A stretch of 64,000 bases of DNA from Actinomycetospora sp. NBRC 106378 (lineage in GTDB: Bacteria > Actinomycetota > Actinomycetes > Mycobacteriales > Pseudonocardiaceae). A model generated the notes under the pieces. The model was not told where the DNA came from. It saw nothing but the letters and a program-made list of their open reading frames with translations, and made no database searches. Within the stretch, counting starts at the first letter, position 1. Each line of letters opens with the position of its first letter. The stretch covers positions 248,001-312,000 of the forward strand of contig NZ_BSTT01000003.1 of NCBI RefSeq assembly GCF_030269685.1, given 5' to 3'. This document shows, piece after piece, positions 10,004 through 17,950 of the stretch. A program made the translations under genes and the position numbers.

Positions 10004-12127
10004 TCACTTCGACGCGCGGGCCAGGGAACGGCGGGCGGCGTCGACGACGGCCTCGGCGGTGAAACCGAACTTCTCGAACAGGGTCTGGTAGTCCGCGCTG
10101 GCACCGAAGTGCTCGATGGAGACGGGCTCACCGGTGGTCCCGAGCAGGCGGTACCAGGGCTGCGCCACGCCGGCCTCGACGGAGACGCGGGCGGTGACCG
10201 CCGTCGGGATGACGCTCTCCTGGTAGTCCGCGTCCTGGTTCTCGAACCAGTCGAGGCAGGGCATCGAGACCACGCGGGTGGGAACACCGTCGGCCTCGAG
10301 GGTCTTCCGGGCCTCGACCGCCAGCTGGACCTCGGAGCCGGTGGCCACGATGATCACCTGCGGATCGCCGGAGGCGTCCTCGAGCACGTAGCCGCCGCGC
10401 GCGACGCCCTCGGCCGAGGTGCCCTCGAGCACCGGGAGGTTCTGCCGGGTGAGCGCGAGGCCGGCCGGTCCGGTCGGATTGTCCATGACCGCCTTGAACG
10501 CGAACGCGGTCTCGTTCGGGTCCGCGGGCCGGACCACCGACATGCGCGGGATGGCGCGCAGGCTCGCGAGCTGCTCGATCGGCTGGTGGGTCGGACCGTC
10601 CTCGCCGAGACCGATCGAGTCGTGGGTCCAGACGTAGGTGGTGTTGAGGTTCATCAGCGCCGCCAGGCGGACCGGGGGCCGCATGTAGTCGGAGAAGATG
10701 AGGAAGGTGCCGCCGAAGACGCGGGTGCCGCCGTGCAGCGCGATCCCGTTGAGGATCGAGCCCATGGCGTGCTCACGGACCCCGAAGTGCAGGACGCGGC
10801 CGTAGGGGCTCATCCGGCCCCAGTTGTTCGTCTCCACGCTGTCCGGCCCGAACGACGGCGAGTCGGGGATCGTCGTGTTGTTGCTCTCGGCGAGGTCGGC
10901 GGAGCCGCCCCACAGCTCCGGGAGCACGGGGCCCACCTCGCCGAGGATCTTCTGCAGCGCCTTGCGGGTGGCGAGCGGCTTGTCCTCGGTGGTCCAGGTG
11001 GGGAGCTTGTCCGCCCACCCGGCCGGGAGCTCGCGCTTGGCCATCCGGTCGAACAGCTCGCGCCGCTCCGGGTTGGCGTTCGCCCAGTCGTCGAACTTCT
11101 TCGTCCAGGCCTCGTGGGCCTGCCGACCGCGGTCCTTGACCTCACGGGCGTGCGCGAGGACCTCGTCCTCGATCTGGAACGACTTGTCCGGGTCGAAGCC
11201 GAGGATCTTCTTGACCTCGGCCACCTCGTCGTCCCCGAGGGCCGCACCGTGCGCGGCGCCGGTGTTCATCTTCTCCGGGGCGGGATAGCCGATGACGGTC
11301 CGCAGCGCGATGAAGCTCGGTCGTCCGGTCTCGGCCTTGGCGTTCTCGATGGCCTCGCGGATGCCGACGACGTTCTCGCCACCGCGGACCACCTGGGTGT
11401 GCCACCCGTAGGCCTCGTAGCGGCCGACGACGTCCTCGGAGAGCGCCACCGAGGTGTCGTCCTCGATCGAGATGTGGTTGTCGTCGTAGAAGACGACGAG
11501 GTTCCCGAGCTGCTGGCGACCCGCGATCGAGCTGGCCTCGGCGGTGACGCCCTCCTCGATGTCGCCGTCGGAGGCGATCACGTAGACGAAGTGGTCGAAC
11601 GGGCTCTCGCCCGGCGCGGCGTCCGGGTCCCACAGGCCGCGCTCGCGGCGCGCGGCCATGGCCATGCCGACGCTGGAGGCGAGGCCCTGGCCGAGCGGCC
11701 CCGTCGTGATCTCGACGCCCGTGGTGTGTCCGTGCTCGGGGTGGCCCGGCGTCCGCGAGTTCCAGGTGCGGAGCGCCTCGAGGTCGGCCATCTCGAGGCC
11801 GTAGCCGGAGAGGAAGAGCTGGATGTAGAGCGTGAGGCTGGAGTGGCCCGCGGACAGCACGAAGCGGTCGCGGCCCGGCCAGTCGGCGTCGTTCGGGTCG
11901 TGGCTCATCGTGTGCTGGAAGAGCGTGTAGGCCAGCGGTGCCAGGGACATCGCGGTGCCGGGGTGACCGTTGCCGACCTTCTGCACCGCGTCGGCGGCGA
12001 GCACGCGGACCGTGTCGACCGCACGCTGGTCGAGGTCGGACCAGTCGTCGGGACGGTGCGGGGTGGTGAGGGCTTCGATCTCCTCGGGCGACTCGCTCGC
12101 CGGGTGGGTGCTCTCGGTCGTGGTCAC
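10004..12127 (-). CDS. tkt: Transketolase
   Basis: A 707-residue thiamine-diphosphate transketolase. ThDP-binding GDGDIEEG-type motif (ASDGDIEEGVTAEA, about 155) and the pyrimidine-domain TYVWTHDSIGLGEDGPTHQPIE motif are visible as a continuous stretch in the second half; substrate histidines are in GNGHPGTAMS near the N-terminus. GTG at 12127 is preferred because GGGAGAG precedes it on the minus strand; an ATG 24 nt further upstream (12151) is possible. First gene of the six-gene pentose-phosphate operon; its promoter must lie in 12128-12350. Confidence 0.95.
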   Translation of the reverse strand: MTTTESTHPASESPEEIEALTTPHRPDDWSDLDQRAVDTVRVLAADAVQKVGNGHPGTAMSLAPLAYTLFQHTMSHDPNDADWPGRDRFVLSAGHSSLTLYIQLFLSGYGLEMADLEALRTWNSRTPGHPEHGHTTGVEITTGPLGQGLASSVGMAMAARRERGLWDPDAAPGESPFDHFVYVIASDGDIEEGVTAEASSIAGRQQLGNLVVFYDDNHISIEDDTSVALSEDVVGRYEAYGWHTQVVRGGENVVGIREAIENAKAETGRPSFIALRTVIGYPAPEKMNTGAAHGAALGDDEVAEVKKILGFDPDKSFQIEDEVLAHAREVKDRGRQAHEAWTKKFDDWANANPERRELFDRMAKRELPAGWADKLPTWTTEDKPLATRKALQKILGEVGPVLPELWGGSADLAESNNTTIPDSPSFGPDSVETNNWGRMSPYGRVLHFGVREHAMGSILNGIALHGGTRVFGGTFLIFSDYMRPPVRLAALMNLNTTYVWTHDSIGLGEDGPTHQPIEQLASLRAIPRMSVVRPADPNETAFAFKAVMDNPTGPAGLALTRQNLPVLEGTSAEGVARGGYVLEDASGDPQVIIVATGSEVQLAVEARKTLEADGVPTRVVSMPCLDWFENQDADYQESVIPTAVTARVSVEAGVAQPWYRLLGTTGEPVSIEHFGASADYQTLFEKFGFTAEAVVDAARRSLARASK

Positions 12128-12313
12128 GAACCTGCTCTCCCTGTGTCTCACGTCGTGAACCGCACGCGGGTGGCTGCGGCCCTCCTGCCCGGAACGATGC
12201 GGACGCAGCTCGGGCGCCCCCGTCGGGTCCGGTCGCGCCGGTGCGATCTGGATCGATCCGGAATGTCCGTCGAGCCCATGCTGTCACGCCAGGGCGACAA
12301 CACGGGAACCGTC

Positions 12314-12349
12314 GGGTGACCAGTCGGCCGACCAGTCACCCGGCTAGTC
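12314..12349. promoter_or_regulatory. Three 12-bp-phased repeats in the tkt/ctaB divergent spacer
   Basis: GACCAGTC at 12318, GACCAGTC at 12330 and GGCTAGTC at 12342 repeat with a strict 12-bp period; the first two are also framed by the inverted arms GGGTGA (12314-12319) and TCACCC (12336-12341) around a CGGCCG centre. The block lies in the roughly 460-bp spacer between tkt (minus) and ctaB (plus). Looks like a multi-site operator; the regulator is unknown. Confidence 0.45.
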
Positions 12350-12539
12350 GCGCTAATACCCGCTCGGCGCTGCACGGACACGCCGGGGCGGGGCCCGGCG
12401 AGGGGGGACGTGTCGCCCTCTACGATCACTTTCCGCGCCTGCGTGCGTGACGTGCCCCGCACCACCACCCCCGCCTCGGGGGGCGGGCGAGCGCGAGGGG
12501 CGTCCGGGGTGCAGACTGCACCCACGACAGCGTGTAGGA

Positions 12540-12560
12540 GGCGGCCCCGTCGGGGCCGCC
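12540..12560 (+). promoter_or_regulatory. Leader hairpin upstream of ctaB
   Basis: A 9-bp GC stem (GGCGGCCCC / GGGGCCGCC) with a 3-nt loop ends 27 bp before the ctaB GTG. It may act as an attenuator or as a terminator for any upstream plus-strand transcript. No T tract follows. Confidence 0.4.
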
Positions 12561-12587
12561 GAACGCCTGAGAGGACCGGGTGATCGG

Positions 12588-13544
12588 GTGAGCACGGCGG
12601 TCGGTCCGACGCCGACGGGGGCGAGGACCAGGCTCGGCGGGTACTGGGCCCGCTCCGCGGCCACCGTCCGCGCGTACCTCGCGCTGACGAAGGCCCGGAT
12701 CATCGAGCAGCTGCTCGTGGTCACCGTGCCGGCGATGATGCTCGCGCAGCGCGCGGTGCCGTCCCTCTGGCTGGTCCTCTCGGTCCTGCTCGGTGGCGCC
12801 GCCGCGGCTGCGAGCGCCCACGCGCTGAACTGCGTGATCGACGCCGACATCGACGCGAAGATGGCCCGCACCCGCAAGCGGCCGCTGGCCCGCGACGCGG
12901 TGCCGCGCTCGCACGCGCTGGTGTTCGGCCTCGTTCTCGGTGCGGTGTCCGCGGTCTGGCTGGGCCTCACCGCCAACTGGGTCGCCGCGGCCCTCTCGGT
13001 CGCTGCGATCGCCTTCTACATCGTGGTCTACACGTTGGTGCTCAAGCGCCGGACCTCGCAGAACATCGTCTGGGGCGGAGCTGCCGGCTGCATGCCCGTC
13101 GTCATCGGCTGGGCGGCCGTCACCGGCGGCGTGGGCTGGCCCGCCCTGGTGCTCTTCGGGATCATCTTCTTCTGGACCCCGCCGCACTTCTGGGCCCTCG
13201 CGATGCGCTACCGCGACGAGTACGCCGCCGCCGGCGTCCCGATGCTGCCGGTCGTCGCGGCGCCGCAGCGGGTGTCGCGCCAGATCGTCCTCTACTCGTG
13301 GGCGATGGTGGCCTGGTCGGTGCTGCTGATCCCCGCGACGTCCTGGATCTACCTCGTCACCGCCGTCGTCGGTGGGGCCTGGTTCCTCGTGGCCGCGCAC
13401 CGGCTCGACCGTGCCGTGCACCGCGACGAGGTCGTCAACTCGATGCGCCTGTTCCACCTGTCGAACACCTACCTCACGGGGCTGTTCGTCGCCGTGGCCG
13501 TCGACTCGGCCTTCGGCTGGCCGGTCTTCGGCTGGCCGTTCTAG
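12588..13544 (+). CDS. ctaB: Protoheme IX farnesyltransferase (heme O synthase)
   Basis: A 318-residue UbiA-superfamily prenyltransferase that farnesylates heme B to heme O for the aa3 oxidase. About nine hydrophobic segments; the first Asp-rich motif is NCVIDADIDAKMARTRKRPL (about 85-104) and the second region is FWTPPHFWALAMRYRDEY (about 200). GTG at 12588 gives the usual length. Pairs functionally with ctaA at 20031, from which it is separated by the transposon island and qor, matching the Rv1451/Rv1456c arrangement with an insertion between. Confidence 0.95.
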   Translation: MSTAVGPTPTGARTRLGGYWARSAATVRAYLALTKARIIEQLLVVTVPAMMLAQRAVPSLWLVLSVLLGGAAAAASAHALNCVIDADIDAKMARTRKRPLARDAVPRSHALVFGLVLGAVSAVWLGLTANWVAAALSVAAIAFYIVVYTLVLKRRTSQNIVWGGAAGCMPVVIGWAAVTGGVGWPALVLFGIIFFWTPPHFWALAMRYRDEYAAAGVPMLPVVAAPQRVSRQIVLYSWAMVAWSVLLIPATSWIYLVTAVVGGAWFLVAAHRLDRAVHRDEVVNSMRLFHLSNTYLTGLFVAVAVDSAFGWPVFGWPF

Positions 13545-13562
13545 CCCTTCCCGACGGCGGGT

Positions 13563-13580
13563 CGGGCCTTGCTCGGCCCG
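13563..13580 (+). terminator. ctaB terminator hairpin
   Basis: CGGGCC (13563-13568) and GGCCCG (13575-13580) form a short stem with a 6-nt loop 19 bp after the ctaB stop. The preceding TTCCCGACGGCGGGTCGG is one copy of a motif found in several other places in this window. Confidence 0.5.
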
Positions 13581-13610
13581 CTTCGTCACCCGGTGTACGC
13601 CGAGGCACGG

Positions 13611-13751
13611 CCTCGCGTCCCGGCCTCGCGGTGCACCCGGCCCACCCCCTGCGCGAGGTTCACATCAGGCAGGTGTGAGGCGCCCGGTCCCTGCCTCACG
13701 TCACCCTCGCGTCCCGGCCTCGCGGTGCACCCGGCCCGCCCCCTGCGCGAG
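13611..13751. repeat. REP-like tandem repeat (unit 1 and 5' half of unit 2)
   Basis: A 94-bp unit starts at 13611 and again at 13705. Each has a GC-rich spacer (to ...CTGCGCGAG) followed by an imperfect palindrome (unit 1: 13653-13710, arms GCGAGGTTCACATCAGGCAGG and the matching CCTGCCTCACGTCACCCTCGC). Unit 2 is cut at 13751, exactly after GCGCGAG, by the IS110 element; its other half resumes at 17951. Related single palindromes lie at 18929-18986 and 32204-32262. Confidence 0.75.
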
Positions 13752-13762
13752 CTGCTCCTATG

Positions 13763-14695
13763 TCAAGCCGCGGCGGTGGCCGGGGTGGGTTGGGACTGCA
13801 GGAGCAGGTTGAACACGACTCGGGCGAGGCGTCGTTTGAGGGCCCGCATGGCTTCGTTGTGGTTGTCGCCGCGGGCGCGGCGCTTCTCGTAGTAGGCCCG
13901 GCCGAGGCTGCCGGGCAGGCGGGTCTGGGTCAGCGCGATGCGGTGCAAGGCGGCGTTGAGTTGCCGGTTGCCGCCGCGGGCCAGGCGGTGGCGGTCGGTG
14001 CGCCCGGAGGAGGCGGGGATCGGGGCGGTTCCGGCGTGCATGGCGAAGCAGGCCTCGGAGCGGAACCGGCCCGGTCGGGCGGTCTCGGCGATCAGCTTCG
14101 CCGCGGAGAGCGGCCCGCAGCCGGGCAGCTCGAGCAGTTGCGGGGCCAACCCCGCGACGCGGTGGGCGATCTCGCGTTCCAGGGCCCGGATCCGGGTGGT
14201 GCGCGCGAGGATGTCGCCGACCAGCTCGGCGGCCAGCTTTCCGACCAGCCCGGGATGCGCGCCCGGCAGCTGCGCGGCCAGCGCGGTCAGGCGGGTGGGC
14301 TTGTCCAGCCCGCGGGAGGGGATGCTGCGCTCGAGTTCGGGGTCGAGTTCGTGCAGGTGCCAGCGCAGCCGGCAGATCATCGCGGTCCGCTCGGTGACCA
14401 GGTGTTCGCGGTGATCGACCAACAGCTTGAGCTCGCGGGACTCGGGGTCGTGCTCGGCGAGCGGCAGGTCCGGCTCACGCAACGCGGCGCGGGCGATCGC
14501 GGTGGCATCGATCGGGTCGGACTTCCCGAACTGCCGCGCCGAGCTCCGGGCGCCGGCCATCAACTTCGGCGGGACCCGCCGGACCCGCTGCCCCGCGGCG
14601 AGCAGCGCCCGCTCCAAACGCAGCGACACATGCCGGCAGTCCTCCACCGCCCACTCGAGCTCCTGCTGCTCGGGGGCGAGTGTCAACGGTCCGCT
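13763..14695 (-). pseudogene. IS110 transposase, C-terminal part
   Basis: About 300 residues of an IS110 recombinase from WAVEDCRHVSLRLERALL onward. It keeps the second catalytic Glu (in AVEDCR), the Asp pair in FGKSDPIDATAIARA, and the C-terminal Tnp domain with LPGCGPLSAAKLIAE and the serine-containing GTAPIPASSGRTDRH motif. The first RuvC-like Asp is encoded 2.85 kb away at 17543-17716. The open frame runs on upstream into the IS21 inverted repeat, so any translated product would have a foreign N-terminus and lack the first catalytic residue. Confidence 0.85.
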
Positions 14696-14733
14696 GAAGT
14701 TGACCCCGCGCGGGTCCGCGAAAGTTGACCCCT
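14696..14733. repeat. IS21 left inverted repeat
   Basis: Starts TGAAGTTGACCCCGCGCGG and contains a second GTTGACCCC at 14725-14733. Matches the right end at 17506-17545 (reverse complement starts TGAAATCTGACCCCGCGCGG) in the outer box, the GCGCGGGT centre and the inner GTTGACCCC. Multiple internal boxes are typical of IstA binding sites. Confidence 0.7.
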
Positions 14734-14811
14734 TGAGCGTGGTCGAGTGGGGTCTCGAGGACCAGCGGAGGTGCTCCTCGCCGTCTTCGCCATAGCTCCG
14801 GGGCCGATCGC

Positions 14812-15285
14812 TCAAGTGGGCTGCGTGGGACGCTCGAGGACGACTTTGTGGTCGGCGTAGCCCAGCGCCCGATAGAAGCGACGTGCCGAGGTGTTCGCGG
14901 CGTAAGCGGTGACGGTGGTGCAGGTCGCGCCTCGGCGAACAGCCCACTTCTCGAAGTGCTCAGCGAGGTCGCGGCCCATCCCGGACGACCGCGACGAAGG
15001 ATCTACGAACATGCTCTCCAGCTCGGCCGGGCTCACTCCAGGCCGCAGCGGGTTGGGCTCGTGCAGGCGCCCGACGAGAAAGCCGAGGACGGCGGTGTCG
15101 TGCTCGGCGAGCAGCACCAAGGCCTGTTCGTCGTCGAGGAGATCGGCGTAGTAGGACCGGCCGTGCGTTCTTGGCCAGTCGATGTCGGTCGCGGGGTCCC
15201 TGGTGCCGGCGTCCTCGGCGAACAAGGCGGCGACGAGCTGCAGCAACGGGCCGAGATCGCTAGCAGTCGCATCACGTACTCGCAT
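14812..15285 (-). CDS. GNAT-family N-acetyltransferase (IS21 passenger)
   Basis: A 157-residue single-domain GNAT protein: MRVRDATASDLGPLLQLVA start, acetyl-CoA loop region ESMFVDPSSRSSGMGRDL (the R/Q-x-x-G-x-G/A signature, here RSSGMG near 107), and the C-terminal ANTSARRFYRALGY motif. Acceptor substrate unknown; homologues include amino-acid and aminoglycoside acetyltransferases, but no resistance phenotype can be assigned. It lies inside the IS21 inverted repeats, co-oriented with istAB, and looks less GC-rich than the flanking chromosome, pointing to acquisition by the element. Confidence 0.85.
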   Translation of the reverse strand: MRVRDATASDLGPLLQLVAALFAEDAGTRDPATDIDWPRTHGRSYYADLLDDEQALVLLAEHDTAVLGFLVGRLHEPNPLRPGVSPAELESMFVDPSSRSSGMGRDLAEHFEKWAVRRGATCTTVTAYAANTSARRFYRALGYADHKVVLERPTQPT

Positions 15286-15350
15286 GCAACGAGCGTAGGA
15301 AATCGGACCCCGATGATTAAATGGGCAACTTGCTCAGCCCACTCTTCGAG

Positions 15351-16205
15351 TCAGTCGTGGCTGCGGTCTTTGGCGAGGAGTTCGCGGCGGGCGCGGGTGC
15401 GGTAGGAGTCGCCGGAGAGGGTGAGTACCTCGGCGTGGTGGACCAGCCGGTCGATCATCGCTGCGGCGACGACATCGTCGGAGAACGTCTCGCCCCAGCG
15501 CCCGAACGGCAGGTTCGAGGTGACCATGATCGAGGCTTGTTCGTAGCGGGAGGCCACGAGCTGGAAGAACAGGTTCGCGGCGTCGGTGTCGAAGGGGATG
15601 TAGCCGACCTCGTCGACGATGATCAGCCGGTAGCGACGGATCTTCTTCAGCTCGGTCTCCAGCTGGCCGGCGTGGTGGGCGACGCCGAGCCGGGCGATCC
15701 AGTTGGACGCCGTGTCGAACAGCACCGAGTGGCCGGCTTGGGCGGCTTTGACCCCAAGCCCGATCGCGAGGTGGGTCTTGCCGATCCCGGGCGGCCCGAG
15801 CAGCACGACGTTCTCGGCCTTGGCGACGAAGGTGCCGGTCGCGAGGTGGGCGAGCAGGTCGCGGCGCAGCGAGGGCAGGTGGTCGAGGTTGAAGTCCTCG
15901 AGGGTCTTGACCTGCGGGAAGTGCGCGGTCCGGATCCGCATGGTGGTGCCGGCGGCCTCGCGGTCGGCGACTTGGCGGGCAAGCAGGGCGGCGAGGTATT
16001 CCTCGTGCGACCAGTTCTGGTCGCGGGCCTGCTCGGCGAGCTGTTCCCAGCAGGCCGCCATCGTCGGGACCTTCAGGACCCGGGTCAGATAGGCCAGCTG
16101 CGCCGAGAGCCCGTCCGAGCCCGCCGCCCGTGTCCTCGCAGCGCTCGTGGTCGCGGGAGCGTCGGTGGGGCCGGCAGGAGTGCCGTTGCTAGCGGCGATG
16201 TTCAT
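15351..16205 (-). CDS. istB: IS21-family transposition helper ATPase IstB
   Basis: A 284-residue AAA+ DnaC-like ATPase. Walker A is LLGPPGIGKTHLAIGLG (about 133-149) and Walker B is RLIIVDEVGYIPFD (about 193). IstB assembles on target DNA and stimulates IstA. Its ATG at 16205 overlaps the istA stop by 4 bp (ATGA). Appears intact, so the element may still be active. Confidence 0.95.
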   Translation of the reverse strand: MNIAASNGTPAGPTDAPATTSAARTRAAGSDGLSAQLAYLTRVLKVPTMAACWEQLAEQARDQNWSHEEYLAALLARQVADREAAGTTMRIRTAHFPQVKTLEDFNLDHLPSLRRDLLAHLATGTFVAKAENVVLLGPPGIGKTHLAIGLGVKAAQAGHSVLFDTASNWIARLGVAHHAGQLETELKKIRRYRLIIVDEVGYIPFDTDAANLFFQLVASRYEQASIMVTSNLPFGRWGETFSDDVVAAAMIDRLVHHAEVLTLSGDSYRTRARRELLAKDRSHD

Positions 16206-17500
16206 GAGGGGATGCCCTCCGTGGGTTCGAGGTCGTCGTGGCTATCAGGGGTGGGGTCGAAGTCGACGCCGAACAGGGCGTCGTAGTCCGGCAGCGCGCG
16301 CAGGACGACGGTGTGCCCGTCGGTGTGCTGGCGAGCGAGGCGGGCGTTGGCTTCGCGGCGGGAGTGGTGCTCGCGGCGCAGTGCCTGCGCCAGCTCGAGG
16401 TGCGCAGGGTCGTTGATGACCTGCCGTTTGGCCCAGGACCGTGGATGGCGGGCGACGACGGTTCCGTCGCAGGACGCGCTCACCGTGCTCAGCGAGGCGG
16501 TGACGTCGACGAAGCGGCCGATCACCCGCGGGTCGACCGAGTAGTCGCAGGTGTCGACGCGGACGTAGTGATCCCGGGCCAACCGGGTGCGGGTGTGCAG
16601 CCCGACCGGCGGGTCCAGCGGCGGCAGCGGGACCATCGCGGCGTAGTCGGCGTCGAGCAGCTCGACCGGGCGCCCGCCGGTGGAGCGGACGGTCCGCTGG
16701 TTGGCCCGGGCCAACCAGTCGGCGAGCTGGGTGTTGAAGTCCGCCGGCGAGGAGAACGAGCGCCCGGGCAGGAAGCTGGTCTCAAGGTAGCCGTTGGCGC
16801 GTTCAACCAGGCCCTTGAACTCCGGGTCCCGCGCCGGGGCCAGCTTGATCCGGGTGGCCAGGGTGCCGGTGAACGCCGCGACCGGCGCGTGGACCTGGCC
16901 CTTGCCGGCGATCCCGGCCTCGCGGTCCCAGACCAACGTCTTCGGGACCCGCCCGATCCCGCGGATCAGCCGCCACATGCCTGAGAGCAAGTCCCCGGTC
17001 TGCCGCGACGGGATCATCGTCGCCGACAGGAACCGCGAGTAGCCCGACGCCATCACCAGCACCGGCAGCACCCGGGTCTGGCCGTGCCCGACCGCCACCT
17101 TGGCCGGCGGGAACCACAGGTCGCACTGAGCGAGCTCGCCCGGCTCATAGGAGGTCCGTGAGACCGGGTCGACCCCGACGTACTCCGGTCTGATCTTGGC
17201 CAGCCGCTTCTTCAGCGGCCCCTCCGAATAAGGCCAGTCGATCCGCGCCGCGATGATTGGGCCCGGCATCCGCGGCCAGGTCGCCAGCAGCGCCCGGATC
17301 GCCGGCTCATACGGATCGACCACCGACCCCCGCGCCGGACGCTCATACCGAGGCGGCCGGTCGGTGCGCAGCACCGCTCGGACCGTGTTTCGGGCTAGCC
17401 CCATCTGCCGGGCGATCTCCTTGATCGGCAGGCCCTCGGCGCGATGCAGCCGCCGGACCTCCGCCCAGTCCTCCACCGTGATCACCTCCCGCAGCCTCAC
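16202..17500 (-). CDS. istA: IS21-family transposase IstA
   Basis: A 432-residue DDE transposase. An N-terminal HTH (IKEIARQMGLARNTVRAVLR, about 27-46) is followed by an RNase H-fold core with catalytic Asp in GELAQCDLWFP (about 128), Asp in TLVWDREAG (about 192) and Glu in GLVERANGYLETSF (about 230), then a C-terminal beta-barrel. GTG start at 17500, directly inside the right inverted repeat. Full length and intact. Confidence 0.95.
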   Translation of the reverse strand: MRLREVITVEDWAEVRRLHRAEGLPIKEIARQMGLARNTVRAVLRTDRPPRYERPARGSVVDPYEPAIRALLATWPRMPGPIIAARIDWPYSEGPLKKRLAKIRPEYVGVDPVSRTSYEPGELAQCDLWFPPAKVAVGHGQTRVLPVLVMASGYSRFLSATMIPSRQTGDLLSGMWRLIRGIGRVPKTLVWDREAGIAGKGQVHAPVAAFTGTLATRIKLAPARDPEFKGLVERANGYLETSFLPGRSFSSPADFNTQLADWLARANQRTVRSTGGRPVELLDADYAAMVPLPPLDPPVGLHTRTRLARDHYVRVDTCDYSVDPRVIGRFVDVTASLSTVSASCDGTVVARHPRSWAKRQVINDPAHLELAQALRREHHSRREANARLARQHTDGHTVVLRALPDYDALFGVDFDPTPDSHDDLEPTEGIPS

Positions 17501-17505
17501 GGGAG

Positions 17506-17545
17506 GGGGTCAACATTCCCGGTACCCGCGCGGGGTCAGATTTCA
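17506..17545. repeat. IS21 right inverted repeat
   Basis: Reverse complement of the left end over the outer TGAA...GACCCCGCGCGGGT block and the inner GTTGACCCC box. It begins at the point where the IS110 transposase reading frame is lost and terminates it with a TGA built from the IS21 terminal bases. Confidence 0.7.
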
Positions 17546-17716
17546 CGAACCGACGACAGCGAGTTGCTGGCCTTCGCGCTCAGCCCAGGCCAACAACTCC
17601 AGGTGCCCGGCATCGGTCGCCTGCACCCGACGCTGCGCGCGGCGGACTCCGAGTTGATCGACCACGACCGCGGTGTGGGTGTCCTTGTGGACATCGACTC
17701 CGACCATCAGGACCAT
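17543..17716 (-). pseudogene. IS110 transposase, N-terminal fragment
   Basis: Fifty-seven residues starting MVLMVGVDVHKDTHTAVVVD: the first RuvC-like catalytic Asp (GVDVHKD) of a DEDD IS110 transposase. AGGAG lies 8 nt upstream of the ATG at 17716. The frame ends at a TGA formed by the IS21 terminus. The remainder of the enzyme is at 13763-14695. Together about 360 residues, close to a whole IS110 transposase. Confidence 0.85.
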
Positions 17717-17756
17717 CGAGGGGTCTCCTGCTCCTAGCCTGCGGGGGACAACAGGC

Positions 17757-17937
17757 CGGGCCGGTCGGCGGACACACCTCAGTGGGGGCGCTGCCACGCT
17801 CCTATCAAGTCACGCCGGCCGGCCCTGGCCGCCGGTGCCCGGCACAGCTCGCGCTGGCCCCTTCCCGGAGCAGTCACACCAAGAGCCAGAGCACCGACGA
17901 CCAGGATCCCGACCACCGCCACCGGCGGCACCACCGA
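17757..17937 (-). ncRNA. Candidate IS110 bridge RNA
   Basis: The 5' non-coding end of the IS110 element, transcribed toward the transposase, contains two large hairpins. The target-binding hairpin is closed by CGGTGC/GCACCG (17891-17896 with 17833-17838) and holds GGTGTGA (17880-17874), matching target left GATGTGA with one wobble, and GCGCGAG (17854-17848), the exact complement of target right CTCGCGC. The donor-binding hairpin is closed by GGCCGG/CCGGCC (17820-17815 with 17764-17759) and holds ATAGGAGC (17805-17798), identical to the element's 3' end, and CACTGAG (17784-17778), the complement of its 5' end CTCAGTG. A small 5' stem-loop CCGCC/GGCGG is at 17928-17916. Pairings were read by eye; transcription is not shown. 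Confidence 0.72.
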
Positions 17938-17950
17938 CCCTGACACTGAG

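Larger units (their letters stand above)
14696..17545 (-). mobile_element. IS21-family element with a GNAT passenger gene
   Basis: A 2.85-kb element bounded by related imperfect inverted repeats of about 38-40 bp (14696-14733 and 17506-17545), each containing two spaced GACCCC boxes and starting TGAA. It encodes istA and istB with a 4-bp overlap and, between istB and the left end, an acetyltransferase not needed for transposition. Inserted in the IS110 transposase gene. No clear target duplication could be read; a few further bases outside the left repeat (TGTCAACGGTCCGC, 14682-14695) may also belong to the element or mark a junction rearrangement. Confidence 0.8.
13752..17950 (-). mobile_element. 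IS110-family element, interrupted by an IS21-family element
   Basis: Without the nested IS21 the element is about 1.35 kb: a long 5' non-coding end (17717-17950), a DEDD transposase split in two, and a very short 3' end (13752-13762), the layout of the IS110 (not IS1111) group. The trinucleotide GAG (CTC on the transposase strand) is present at both junctions (13749-13751 and 17948-17950), consistent with a CT-type recombination core. Flanking sequence on both sides joins into one uninterrupted REP unit identical in layout to unit 1, so the boundaries are well supported. The transposase is disrupted, so the copy cannot move on its own. Confidence 0.85.

Noticed and set aside
9044-12319. Very long plus-strand open frame opposite tal and tkt
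   Set aside because: Arg/Gly/Val-rich low-information translation typical of antisense frames in high-GC coding DNA; the minus-strand enzymes are unmistakable.
13763-14947. IS110 transposase read as a single gene starting at 14947
   Set aside because: The part upstream of 14696 is IS21 terminal sequence; the first catalytic Asp is missing and lies at 17543-17716 instead.
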